Positions 1 through 9,218 are shown, numbered from the stretch's first letter. The stretch is 35,144 bases of DNA from Pseudomonadota bacterium (GCA_021324075.1 JAJPJW010000084.1:1-35144), one strand, 5' to 3'. Made by a program: numbers and translations. Notes: generated by a model from the letters alone, not told the origin.

Positions 1-12
1 CCTTTGGCAACC

Positions 13-402
13 ATGCCCCTTTCCACTTCCGCCTTCCTCAAAAGACCCCTTTGCGCGGGTCTTTTTATTTTTCTCCTGGCGCTTGTTTCGGGATGCGCTT
101 CCATCGGCATCCGCGACTCCTCCCTGCAGCTTCAAATCACACCCCGGCCCGTTTTGCGGGGCCAGCCGGCCCTTGCCCAAATCAACGCTCCCATGGACGC
201 CGACAAGGTGGAGGGCGTGGTGCTGGTAATGGGCAGCCCCCGCTTGGAATTCCGCAAGGATGCGGACAAAGGCATCTGGTATTTCTACGGAACCATCCCC
301 TTTTCACCCTGGGTGAAACCCAATACCTATACGGTGAGGGTGCTTGTAAGCTCGGCCCATGAAGAACCCCATTACACCGAGATGAAGGTGGACTTGAAAT
401 GA
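13..402 (+). CDS. Putative lipoprotein of unknown function
   Basis: ORF 4..402; hydrophobic N-terminus followed by lipobox-like LVSGC; ATG at 13 is an alternative to the ORF-track start at 4. Stop overlaps the next start (ATGA-type overlap 399/402). Confidence 0.6.
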   Translation: MPLSTSAFLKRPLCAGLFIFLLALVSGCASIGIRDSSLQLQITPRPVLRGQPALAQINAPMDADKVEGVVLVMGSPRLEFRKDADKGIWYFYGTIPFSPWVKPNTYTVRVLVSSAHEEPHYTEMKVDLK

Positions 403-1271
403 AGGGCGAAGCGGTCACCGTCGTCATTCCGGCCTACAACGAGGAAAAAGCTGTGGCCGGGGTGATCGGGGAAATCCGCAAGGTGCTCAAGCAGGCAAGA
501 GTCCCCCATGAAATCCTCGTGGTGGACGACGGCAGCCGCGATGCAACGGCCGCCCGGGCCAAGAAGGCCGGGGCGCGGGTCGTCTCCATGGGGGAAAACC
601 GGGGTTATGGGGCCTCCATCAAGGCCGGGATGCGTGAATCCCAATACGGGCTCATCGCCATTACGGACGCGGACGGGACCTATCCTTCCAGCGAATTACC
701 CGAACTCCTCCGGATGGTCGAAACGGCCGATATGGCCGTGGGTGCAAGAGTCAAGGCCGGTGCAGCCATCCCCTTTTTAAGGCGTTTCCCGAAATGGCTC
801 CTCGGCAAATGGGCCAATTACCTGGCGGACCGCAAGATCCCCGACCTTAATTCGGGCCTCCGGGTTTTTAAAAAGAATATCGCCTCCCGTTACGAGGGGT
901 TGTGCCCCAACGGCTTCTCATTTACCACGACCATTACCCTTGCCCTGGAATGCCATGGTTACATCGTGAAGTACCGCCCTATTGCCTATGCCCCGCGGGT
1001 GGGGGAATCGAAAATCCGCCCCTTTCGCGACACCTTCAACTTCTTTTCGCTGGTTTTAAGGGTGGTTATGTATTTCAAACCCTTGAAGATTTTTATCCCC
1101 CTCAGCGGTATCATACTCATGAGCGGCCTGGTACTGGGACTGACCACCTGGTTAAGCCGCCAGCCTTTCACCAATACTACGTTGTTCCTACTGGTCACCA
1201 GCCTCCAAATTGCCCTCTGGATCGCCATCACCGGACTTCTAGCCGACTTACTTGTCAAACGAGGAAGGTAA
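399..1271 (+). CDS. Family 2 glycosyltransferase (DPM1/dolichol-phosphate mannosyltransferase-like) with C-terminal TM region
   Basis: VTVVIPAYNEEKAVAGVI...ILVVDDGSRDAT...ITDADGTYP, classic GT2 motifs; hydrophobic C-terminus. Confidence 0.9.
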   Translation: MKGEAVTVVIPAYNEEKAVAGVIGEIRKVLKQARVPHEILVVDDGSRDATAARAKKAGARVVSMGENRGYGASIKAGMRESQYGLIAITDADGTYPSSELPELLRMVETADMAVGARVKAGAAIPFLRRFPKWLLGKWANYLADRKIPDLNSGLRVFKKNIASRYEGLCPNGFSFTTTITLALECHGYIVKYRPIAYAPRVGESKIRPFRDTFNFFSLVLRVVMYFKPLKIFIPLSGIILMSGLVLGLTTWLSRQPFTNTTLFLLVTSLQIALWIAITGLLADLLVKRGR

Positions 1272-1274
1272 TCC

Positions 1275-2693
1275 ATGAAAGTTTTGCTCATCAACCCCCC
1301 GTCCGAACACATGATCACCACGAATATCCCCTCGGTGGTGGACGAGGAGCGGGGTTTCAACCCACCCCTGGGGTTGCTTTATGTCGCCGGCTACGCCAAG
1401 GCCAAGACCCCCCATGAGATCCTGGTGATGGACTGCCAGGTGGAGGAAGTTTCGCAGGAAGAAGTGGAGGACCGAATCCGTTCCGTCATGCCCGATGTGG
1501 TGGGCATTCAGGCCCTAACCTTTACCATTATCGATGCGCGCATGGTCGCCCAGGCCGCCAAACGGGCTAATCCAAAATGCAAGGTGGTCATGGGTGGACC
1601 CCACGTGCATATCTTCGCCCGGGAAACTTTAGCCATGCCGGAAGTTGATTTTGCCATCAAGGGTGAAGGGGAACTGGCCTTTAGCCAGCTTCTATCCGCC
1701 TTGGAAGGCCAGATGACCTTCGACAAGGTTTTCGGCCTGGCCTACCGCGATGCCGCGACGGGCCAAGTGAAGGACAACCCGCCGGCCCCCCCGGTGGAGG
1801 ACCTGGACAGCCTGCCCCACCCGGCGCGGGAACTGACGCCAATCAACAAATATTATTCCCTCATCGCCAAACACAACCCCATCACCACCATGTTCACCAG
1901 CCGTGGATGCCCCTACCGCTGCCTCTTTTGCGACCGGCCGACCATGGGCCGCCGCTTCCGGAGCCATTCGGCCATGGCGGTCGTCAACGAAATGGAAGTT
2001 TGCGTCAAGATGGGCATCCGTGAATTTTTCATCTACGACGACACCTTCAACGTCAACCGCAAGCGGGTTTTCGAGATCTGCGAAGAAATCAAAAAGCGTA
2101 AATTGGACATCGCCTTCGACATCCGCGCACGGGCCGACCGCATGGACGAGGAAATGCTGGCTGAACTGGCCTCGGCGGGTTGTGACCGCATCCATTATGG
2201 GGTGGAGTCCGGTAACGAGGAGGTCCTGGAAACCCTCTTGAAGGACCTGGACCTGGACCACGTACGCAAGATGTTCAAGGCCACCCGGGCCCACGGCATG
2301 AAGACCCTGGCTTATTTCATGATCGGCAATCCGGGCGAAACCAGGGAGATGGCCCTGAAGACCATCCAATTCGCCAAGGAACTGGACCCGGACTTCGTCC
2401 ATTTTTCCGTGCTGACGCCCTTTCCCGCCACCGCCATCTACTACAAGGCGCTGGAGGAAGGCCGCTTCGACAACGACTATTGGGCCGAGTTCGCCAAGAA
2501 CCCCACGGCCGATTTCAAACCGAAGCTTTGGGAAGAATTCATGAACCGGGATGAACTTATCGACCTTCTCAAATACGCCTATAAGTCCTTCTACCTGCGG
2601 CCCAAGATGGTCGTCAAGAACATGGCTTATACCCATTCGCCGGTGGATTTTTTCCGCAAAGCCCGTGCCGGATTAAAGATGCTTCGTATATAA
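1275..2693 (+). CDS. B12-binding-domain radical SAM protein
   Basis: N-terminal MKVLLINPPS...; GIQALTFT...VVMGGPHVH B12-binding-like; SRGCPYRCLFCDRP CxxxCxxC radical SAM motif. Confidence 0.92.
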   Translation: MKVLLINPPSEHMITTNIPSVVDEERGFNPPLGLLYVAGYAKAKTPHEILVMDCQVEEVSQEEVEDRIRSVMPDVVGIQALTFTIIDARMVAQAAKRANPKCKVVMGGPHVHIFARETLAMPEVDFAIKGEGELAFSQLLSALEGQMTFDKVFGLAYRDAATGQVKDNPPAPPVEDLDSLPHPARELTPINKYYSLIAKHNPITTMFTSRGCPYRCLFCDRPTMGRRFRSHSAMAVVNEMEVCVKMGIREFFIYDDTFNVNRKRVFEICEEIKKRKLDIAFDIRARADRMDEEMLAELASAGCDRIHYGVESGNEEVLETLLKDLDLDHVRKMFKATRAHGMKTLAYFMIGNPGETREMALKTIQFAKELDPDFVHFSVLTPFPATAIYYKALEEGRFDNDYWAEFAKNPTADFKPKLWEEFMNRDELIDLLKYAYKSFYLRPKMVVKNMAYTHSPVDFFRKARAGLKMLRI

Positions 2694-2762
2694 TTTTCCC
2701 CGCCGAGACATCCCGTTGGCTTGCCGAAAAAACCGCGACCCTAAAAAGGAAATTCACCCCTT

Positions 2763-3815
2763 ATGTGGAAACGACTTTTAGTCATCGTCGTCGCCCTCGG
2801 TTTGCTGGCTTTGTCCCTCAAGGGCGTCAAGCTGCACGAGACCCTGGATATTTTAAAAGGGGCCAATTGGCTCCTTTGTTTTCTCGCCCTCGTCATTCTC
2901 GTTTTTATGACCTACTTGCGCGGCGTGCGATGGAGTTATCTCCTCAGAATGCAGGGATACCAATACTCCGCTTGGAATTGTTTCGTGGTCTATATGGTCA
3001 GCATGTTTTGGGGAAATGTGACTCCGGGCCGGGCCGGGGATTTTGTGAAGGTCCTCTACGCGAAACAAGATGTCAAGGCTCCCATTGGTTCGGGCATGGC
3101 CAGCGTTCTGGTAGACCGGGTCCTCGATCTCTACCTGCTCCTGGTCATGGGGGGGCTGGGCCTTTGGATCAACCCCATGCCCACCGACCCCGATTCGATC
3201 AAAATGATCAAGGCGGTGAAGTACCTATTCCTCATATTGCTGTTTATCTCCTTGCTGGCCTTCAATAAAAAAATCGGAGGATTTCTCTTAAAAATCGCTT
3301 CCCGATCCATGATGAAACAAGCCCACCAGGAAAAGACGGATAAGATCTTCGAGGATTTCCACAAGGGAATGGAGAGCTTCTATCGCCCGGCGATGGCTTG
3401 GCCGGTGGCTCTTTCGATCGTCGCCTATGCCCTCATCTACTGGTCTTGCCAGCTCCTGGCCCAAAGCATAGGGCTGAATATCAATATTTATTACATCACC
3501 TTCACGATTTCGGTGGTGAACATCGTTTCGCTCCTGACCCTTTTTGGCTTGGGCACAAGGGATCTGGCCATCCAGAAGCTCCTCGGGCTTATTTCCATCA
3601 GCCGGGAACCGGCGGAAGCCTTCTCACTCCTCATCTTTTTCTTCGCGACCGCGCTTTTCACGCTGGTTTGCTTTTTCTTCTCATTCCTCAAGCCGCTCCC
3701 GCTTGGGGGTGTTTCGGGGAATCCCGATAACGGCACCGTTACAGGATCGCAAACCGGGATGGCCACGGACCAAGTTGCCTCGGTTGGACCTGGACCCCGA
3801 AACGACGGCCAATAG
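2763..3815 (+). CDS. Lysylphosphatidylglycerol synthase TM region/UPF0104-like (flippase-like) integral membrane protein
   Basis: Multiple TM segments; YLRGVRWSYLLR...NVTPGRAGDFVKVLYAK motif typical of the family; stop is TAG. Confidence 0.8.
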   Translation: MWKRLLVIVVALGLLALSLKGVKLHETLDILKGANWLLCFLALVILVFMTYLRGVRWSYLLRMQGYQYSAWNCFVVYMVSMFWGNVTPGRAGDFVKVLYAKQDVKAPIGSGMASVLVDRVLDLYLLLVMGGLGLWINPMPTDPDSIKMIKAVKYLFLILLFISLLAFNKKIGGFLLKIASRSMMKQAHQEKTDKIFEDFHKGMESFYRPAMAWPVALSIVAYALIYWSCQLLAQSIGLNINIYYITFTISVVNIVSLLTLFGLGTRDLAIQKLLGLISISREPAEAFSLLIFFFATALFTLVCFFFSFLKPLPLGGVSGNPDNGTVTGSQTGMATDQVASVGPGPRNDGQ

Positions 3816-3859
3816 GGTAAAACTGCTATACGCCGATTCATTTCCGCTGATGCGCGTCA

Positions 3860-3888
3860 TTGCCGCCTCCCCTTTCCGATGTTATAGT
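3860..3888 (+). promoter_or_regulatory. Sigma70-like promoter for parAB: TTGCCG-17-TATAGT
   Basis: TTGCCG 3860-3865, 17-nt spacer, TATAGT 3883-3888, ~47 nt upstream of parA start. Confidence 0.5.
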
Positions 3889-3935
3889 GGCGCCCCATAA
3901 AAAATAGCGTCTTCCAGTCAAGCAAAGGGAAGTAG

Positions 3936-4697
3936 ATGGCACGGATTATCTGCATCACCAACCAAAAGGGCGGCGTGGGAAAGACCACCACCACCGTCAA
4001 CCTGGCTTCCTGCATGGCGGCCATCGAGAAAAAAACCCTGCTGGTGGACATGGACCCGCAAGGCAACTCCACCAGCGGCGTGGGGCTGGACAAGACCCAG
4101 TGCGACCCCAATATCTACAACGTGCTGATGGGGGACGCGGACATCCTGGGGGTTATCCGGCCCACCGAACTTAAAAAGCTCTTTTGCGCCCCTTCCAACG
4201 GCCATTTGACCGGCGCCGAAGTGGAATTGGTGGGTTTGGAAGAACGGGAAACACGCCTGAAAAAAGCCCTTTCGTCCATCGCAAAAGATTTCGATTTCAT
4301 CCTGATCGACTGCCCGCCTTCATTGGGCTTTTTGACACTGAACGCCCTGGTGGCCGCCGACTCAGTATTGATTCCGGTCCAAAGCGAGTATTACGCCCTG
4401 GAGGGGTTGAGTTCCCTGATGGAGACGGTGGAACGAATCCGGGAAAGCCTGAACCCCAAGCTGGAAATCGAAGGGGCGCTCCTGACCATGCACGACTCCC
4501 GCACCCGAATCTCCAGCCAGGTGGCGGACGAAGTGCGGAAGTTCTTCGGGGAGAAAGTGTACAATACGGTCATTCCACGCAACGTCCAGCTTTCCGAGTC
4601 GCCTTCCTTCGGAAAGCCCATCATCCTTTATGACATCCGTTCCAGTGGTGCGCAGGCCTATTTAAACCTCACGAAGGAGGTCGTCCGGCATGGCTAA
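3936..4697 (+). CDS. parA: Chromosome partitioning ATPase ParA/Soj
   Basis: MARIICITNQKGGVGKTTTTVNLA deviant Walker A; DFILIDCPPSLGFLTLNAL. Confidence 0.96.
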   Translation: MARIICITNQKGGVGKTTTTVNLASCMAAIEKKTLLVDMDPQGNSTSGVGLDKTQCDPNIYNVLMGDADILGVIRPTELKKLFCAPSNGHLTGAEVELVGLEERETRLKKALSSIAKDFDFILIDCPPSLGFLTLNALVAADSVLIPVQSEYYALEGLSSLMETVERIRESLNPKLEIEGALLTMHDSRTRISSQVADEVRKFFGEKVYNTVIPRNVQLSESPSFGKPIILYDIRSSGAQAYLNLTKEVVRHG

Positions 4698-5550
4698 AAA
4701 AGCGCTGGGACGCGGGCTGGAAGCCCTTATTCCCAAAAAGTTGATGGAGGAAAAGAAGGGTTCCGCCCAACTGGTGCCCCTCTCCAAGATCAAGCCGAAC
4801 CCCTTCCAACCCCGCAAGGTCTTCCGTGCGGAAGAACTGCAGGACTTGGTGCAGTCAGTCAAGGAGAGGGGCATCCTCCAGCCCATTGTGGTGCGAAAGA
4901 AGGGCGACCTTTGGGAAATCATCGCCGGGGAGCGCCGCTACCGTGCAGCCCAAAAACTGGGCCATTTGACCATCCCGGTCATCGAAGTGACGGCTTCGGA
5001 TGTGGAATCCCTGGAACTGGCCCTCATCGAAAACCTCCAGCGCTCCGACTTGTCCCCCCTGGAAGAAGCGGAGGGCTACCGCCGCCTGCAGGATGAATTC
5101 AGCATGACCCAGGAGCAAATCGCCCAGAAGGTGGGAAAGGACCGGGCTACGGTGGCCAACGCCATGCGGCTTTTGAAACTCTCGCCGGAGGTCAAGGCCA
5201 TGCTGGCCTCGGGAGAGCTCACGGCCGGCCATGGGCGGGTTTTAGCGGCCCTGCCGACCCCGCAGGAACAATACAAATGGGCGGACCGCATCGTGCGGCA
5301 GGGTTTTACGGTGCGGGACGTTGAAAAGTGGCTTCAAAACCAAAAAGGCCCGGTGAAAAAAAACAAAGGCAACGGAAAGCCCAAGGATGCCAATGTCGCC
5401 AAGCTGGAGGAGAACCTGCGCAACTGGTTGGGGACCAAAGTGACGGTCAAAACCCAGGGGAAGCAAAAGGGAGTTGTTTACTTTGAATATTATTCCTTGG
5501 ATGACCTGGACCGCATCCTCAGCCTCTTCCGCAAGGCCGGGTATCGTTGA
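4690..5550 (+). CDS. parB: Chromosome partitioning protein ParB/Spo0J
   Basis: ALGRGLEALIPKK; IKPNPFQPRKVF; GERRYRAAQKLG; overlaps parA by 8 nt. Confidence 0.96.
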   Translation: MAKKALGRGLEALIPKKLMEEKKGSAQLVPLSKIKPNPFQPRKVFRAEELQDLVQSVKERGILQPIVVRKKGDLWEIIAGERRYRAAQKLGHLTIPVIEVTASDVESLELALIENLQRSDLSPLEEAEGYRRLQDEFSMTQEQIAQKVGKDRATVANAMRLLKLSPEVKAMLASGELTAGHGRVLAALPTPQEQYKWADRIVRQGFTVRDVEKWLQNQKGPVKKNKGNGKPKDANVAKLEENLRNWLGTKVTVKTQGKQKGVVYFEYYSLDDLDRILSLFRKAGYR

Positions 5551-5574
5551 CAATCAAAGACGTTGTGCTAAATT
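5547..5574 (+). promoter_or_regulatory. Sigma70-like promoter TTGACA-16-TAAATT overlapping the parB stop
   Basis: TTGACA 5547-5552, 16-nt spacer, TAAATT 5569-5574. Confidence 0.5.
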
Positions 5575-5640
5575 AAAAACACTAGTTTGACCCGGAAACA
5601 ACGGTTTCCGGGAATCCTTTTGGCCGAAGGAGAACCAACC

Positions 5641-5925
5641 GTGGGAATTACGGCAGCGGAACAAATTGCCAAGAAAATGGAAGGAGAGGTCAAGCGGCTT
5701 GCGCCCCAGGCTGTGATCCGCAACGACTACTCCAGCTACAAGGACGACGGGGTGGACATTTACGTGTACGCTCCCCGGAAAGTCGCCGATATGTTGCGCG
5801 GGCGATTGAAGGGCACCATGGACGCCGAATTGCGCCGGGTGAAAGGCATTAAGGCAAGGCTCTTGATGGAAGACATCGAGAACATGACGCCGGAAGCCAA
5901 GAAGAAATACGGAATTCCCGTTTAA
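5641..5925 (+). CDS. Small conserved-looking protein of unknown function (~94 aa)
   Basis: GTG start at 5641 preceded by GAAGGAG with 8-nt spacing; MGITAAEQIAKKMEGEVKRLAPQAVIRNDYSSYKDDGVDIYVY... The ORF-track start (TTG 5587) is less likely. Confidence 0.65.
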   Translation: MGITAAEQIAKKMEGEVKRLAPQAVIRNDYSSYKDDGVDIYVYAPRKVADMLRGRLKGTMDAELRRVKGIKARLLMEDIENMTPEAKKKYGIPV

Positions 5926-5962
5926 TTGCGCTTCATTTAAAATCGTTTTTTGCTGGTAAAAT

Positions 5963-6001
5963 AAAAGCCTCTTTCCATGAAAGGAAAGGGGCTTTTTTAT
6001 T
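5963..6001 (+). terminator. Intrinsic terminator
   Basis: AAAGCCTCTTTCC-atgaa-GGAAAGGGGCTTTTTT hairpin (one G-U pair) followed by a T run. Confidence 0.85.
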
Positions 6002-6121
6002 AAGCTTAAATTTCAAAACAAATTTGTTCGGGCAGGTAATTCATCCGGTGGTTTTTCGGATCAAACTACCATGGTTTTTATTTTGCGCCATTCTGCGGCA
6101 AACCGCTTTTGAGGGAGTTTT

Positions 6122-6685
6122 ATGCCTTTTTCAGTGGAACTTTTTTTCGACCCTAAATCTTCCATGGCGGTCCAGCAATGCGGGGCCTTCCTTCAAAAGG
6201 CTGGGGTCCCTTCCATCTTCTCAACCTTAGGGGCTTCACCCCATGTGAGCCTGGCGGTCTTCGAACAATACAATCCTGAACGTCTCCATGCCCTTTTAAA
6301 GAAGCTGGCCGCCAGCTACCCTCCCACCTCTTTCCGGCTTTCCAGTGCCGGGACCTTCTTTGGCAAGGAAGGGGTGCTTTTCCTGGCCCCGGTCGTTACG
6401 GACTCCCTCTTGAAGATCCACGACTGGATCCACCGTGCCCTGCCCAAAGCGGTGGAAGGGAATTGGGTCTATTATTTGCCGGGCGGCTGGGTACCCCATT
6501 GCACCTTGGCCATCCGGCTGACCCCGAAAAAGCTTGGCAAGGGTCTGGAAGTCCTACGCCGAAAAGGGGTTTCGATCCAGGGACGCTATAGTCATTTGGC
6601 ACTGGTGGAAACCCATCCGCGTATCAAGCCCATCCGGTTGATTTATTCCATTCCATTTTCCGGCAATCATCGCAAAAACCCTTGA
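6122..6685 (+). CDS. 2'-5' RNA ligase / 2H phosphoesterase family protein
   Basis: Two spaced HxS/T motifs: SPHVSLAVFE and VPHCTLAIRL; overall length ~187 aa. Confidence 0.8.
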   Translation: MPFSVELFFDPKSSMAVQQCGAFLQKAGVPSIFSTLGASPHVSLAVFEQYNPERLHALLKKLAASYPPTSFRLSSAGTFFGKEGVLFLAPVVTDSLLKIHDWIHRALPKAVEGNWVYYLPGGWVPHCTLAIRLTPKKLGKGLEVLRRKGVSIQGRYSHLALVETHPRIKPIRLIYSIPFSGNHRKNP

Positions 6686-7306
6686 ACCGCCAAGTCCAAA
6701 AGAGACTGCCGGAAAGATTATTCAAAACTAAAGGTGCCATGCCTGGTTTTGGCGGTTTTATATTCCAATTTCGCCTACACAACGGAGATTTGGAAGATCG
6801 GCTAATGAATAAGGTTAATAGGTTCATAGAATCTTCCGGCCGAAATTTGGCCATGGGGGCGGGTTGCATCGCCAAGAGTTTTGAGGGGCCAATGTCTGTT
6901 CCCAAGATCCTGGGATATCCTATGGTGGCTAGGATCATTTTGCTTGCTGGGAGCTTTTTAACTATCTGAGAAAGCTTAAAAGCCCCTTTCTAAGGGGATT
7001 AGAAGTTTTTTTGACCTACCTCAAGGGTAAGAATGGCCTGGATATTTGGATATTATTGACGACTTGCACTATTGATTTCTTGCCCTTGGGAAAGTCACGG
7101 TTGGCGGAAAACGGGGTTTGTTTAAGAATATATTGCGGATTTGTGGTTAAGTTGACATCGCCCGAACCTTGCAATCAAAGGGTTGCCGCATCAAGCAATA
7201 ATCCTGGAAATAGGGTCTTTTTTCAGTTCATCCACAATCCTTTGATAAATGTCGCAATAAAACCCCATTCCCTGGGGTGTATCACTTCAAAAACGTCGTT
7301 TTCGGC

Positions 7307-7336
7307 TTGACGGCCCTAACTGGCAGGCTTTATAGT
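7307..7336 (+). promoter_or_regulatory. Sigma70-like promoter TTGACG-18-TATAGT for the outer-membrane gene
   Basis: TTGACG 7307-7312, TATAGT 7331-7336; ~290 nt upstream of the start codon, implying a long 5' UTR. Confidence 0.55.
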
Positions 7337-7436
7337 TTGCCAGTTGTTTGTGCGCGGTTTTGGCTTAAAACCTGTGAATTTAACGTAAGTTTCGTGTGAA
7401 ACGGGTTTGAAAAGCTCTCGTTTATAAAGAACCTGT

Positions 7437-7603
7437 CGAGGGTGGCGCTTTTTTGGGAAGCGGCCCACGCTCGTATTGTTCTTCAGCAGTTGGAGCCCCC
7501 TGGCAAGGGTTCCGGAGCAGGTTTGCTCGGGTGTGGCACTCTTCCCTGAGGAGTGCAACCCAAAAAAGGTTGAACCGCCGTGCTTTTCCCTGAGAAGTAC
7601 GGC
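7437..7603 (+). promoter_or_regulatory. Structured 5' UTR with serial hairpins, including two with identical TTCCCTGAG loops
   Basis: Hairpins by inspection: CGAG-g-GTGG-CGCTT/AAGCG-gc-CCAC-g-CTCG (7437-7473); GAGCA/TGCTC (7515-7528); GCACTC-TTCCCTGAG-GAGTGC (7536-7556) with outer GGGT/ACCC (7529-7561); GCCGTGCTT-TTCCCTGAG-AAGTACGGC (7577-7603). Confidence 0.6.
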
Positions 7604-7628
7604 AAAAAAAGCTAAAGGAGAGAGAAGC

Positions 7629-9164
7629 ATGAAGAGAATTCTTGCTTTGTTGGTTGTTGGCTTCATGGTTTTGGGCGCGAAATTGGCCATGGCCGATGTG
7701 CGTGCCGATGCCTTGAACGTGGATCCGCAGTACATTGACGATGTGGATCTGATCTGGCTGTACCCGAACTTGGTGACGCAGTACAAGAACATGTTTGATG
7801 TTCGCACCAACTATTTGAATAGCAACACCACCTGGGGTGGCTTCATCGATGGGGAGCACACCGGTTTAGGCACGGTGGCCGCTTATGCTTTCCGTCCTTA
7901 TGGCTATCAAGGCCAACTTGGATGGAACAATAATGAGCCCGGCTGGTTTGGAACTGGCTTCGGCTGGAACGGGAGCTGGAATAATGCTGGCCGTTGGACC
8001 GCCGCTCCGGGTACCGGACACATTAATGTTACCAATCCGGAAAACAAGCTTGACCTTATTTGGGGCGATTCCATGGATAAGGGCAATATCGGTATCCACA
8101 TCAACTACGCGGATGCCCAGCCCAATGGCGGCGACCCGAATGGTATCACCCAGAACCGTAATATTGCCAATAGCGCAGCCAACAGCAATCAAGTCACCGC
8201 CTCGGATGATGCCCGCGTTTTGGGTGTCAACGTCGGTTTGGGCTTGACGGACTTGGGACCCTTCGCGGCTGGAAACGTGCACGCCGGGTTCTCCCTGGGT
8301 TCTTTGAGCTATGATGACAAGGGAACCAACACGGGAGCCAACACGCCGGTTAATGAACAATCGGTGAAGGACAACGGAATTTATTCGGCGATGATTGGCG
8401 CGATCATGAAGAACAACCTCGACGAAAACAGCGATGTCCGTGCATTCGCCGATGTGTATCTCGATCAAAACAATCAAACTGAAGCTTTCACGCATGATGC
8501 CACGGGCAACGGGTTGCACAACGAAGCCGGTGATACCGATGCGGAATTCACTTCGAAGTACAACGACATCATCGCGGATCTGGGCCTTGGCTGTAACCAC
8601 AAGGTCCTGGATGGCAAAGCCACCGTTGGTACGGGAGTCGGCCTTTGGTGGGCCAATTCCGACCAGAAGCTCGGAGGCACCACTCAAAACGGTACTGCGA
8701 CGACGACCACTTATGTGCCCCAGAATGCCGGTCCGAGCGCGTTTGACGAACAAACCCGTGACGACATGGACTGGAACTGGAATGCCCATGTGGAGGCCCA
8801 AGTGGCGAGCTGGTTGACCCTTCGTTCGGGTCTCACACGCCCGATCATTTGGAGGACTACTACCGTTACGACCGTCAACACCTATGACCCCTCCGGCAAT
8901 GGCGCCGTGGTTAGCAGCGTGAAAACCACGAACACCCGCGATGCCTGGTTCGGCGGCAACTTCGGTACCTACTCCCTGGGCTTTGGAATCAACTGGGAAA
9001 ACTGGCAATTGGATGCCGATGCGCAAGTCGGGGACGTTTATCAGTCCATCGGCAACGTTTCGCCCGGGAACGGCCTTCTCTTCGACAATGGAATCGGCAA
9101 TAACAACGGCAATACCGGCACGCTTTTCGCCGCCTACAACGCCGATATCCGTTTCAAATTCTAA
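7629..9164 (+). CDS. Secreted/outer-membrane beta-barrel-like protein of unknown function
   Basis: ATG 7629 preceded by AAAGGAGAGAGAAGC; signal peptide MKRILALLVVGFMVLGAKLAMA; Gly/Asn/Trp-rich body; terminal aromatic ...NADIRFKF. The ORF-track start (7476) lies inside the structured leader. Confidence 0.75.
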   Translation: MKRILALLVVGFMVLGAKLAMADVRADALNVDPQYIDDVDLIWLYPNLVTQYKNMFDVRTNYLNSNTTWGGFIDGEHTGLGTVAAYAFRPYGYQGQLGWNNNEPGWFGTGFGWNGSWNNAGRWTAAPGTGHINVTNPENKLDLIWGDSMDKGNIGIHINYADAQPNGGDPNGITQNRNIANSAANSNQVTASDDARVLGVNVGLGLTDLGPFAAGNVHAGFSLGSLSYDDKGTNTGANTPVNEQSVKDNGIYSAMIGAIMKNNLDENSDVRAFADVYLDQNNQTEAFTHDATGNGLHNEAGDTDAEFTSKYNDIIADLGLGCNHKVLDGKATVGTGVGLWWANSDQKLGGTTQNGTATTTTYVPQNAGPSAFDEQTRDDMDWNWNAHVEAQVASWLTLRSGLTRPIIWRTTTVTTVNTYDPSGNGAVVSSVKTTNTRDAWFGGNFGTYSLGFGINWENWQLDADAQVGDVYQSIGNVSPGNGLLFDNGIGNNNGNTGTLFAAYNADIRFKF

Positions 9165-9182
9165 GCCTAAGTTAGGTTGACC

Positions 9183-9218
9183 AACCCCGCCCCGGATTCC
9201 GGGGCGGGGTTTTTTTTT
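9183..9218 (+). terminator. Strong intrinsic terminator
   Basis: CCCCGCCCCGG-att-CCGGGGCGGGG (9185-9209) followed by TTTTTTTTT. Confidence 0.95.

Noticed and set aside
6624-6938. Minus-strand ORF (104 aa) in the intergenic gap
   Set aside because: No recognisable domain, overlaps the 3' end of the 2H phosphoesterase gene; cannot be distinguished from chance.
7389-7402. GTTTCGTGTGAAAC resembles parS (consensus TGTTTCACGTGAAACA), ~1.8 kb downstream of parB
   Set aside because: Two central mismatches plus mismatched ends, and it lies within the transcribed leader where it can simply form a GTTTC/GAAAC hairpin. Not supported without ParB binding data or other matching sites.
7476-7628. N-terminal extension of the barrel protein implied by the ORF-track start
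   Set aside because: It covers the hairpin-rich leader; ATG 7629 has an SD and begins a classic signal peptide.
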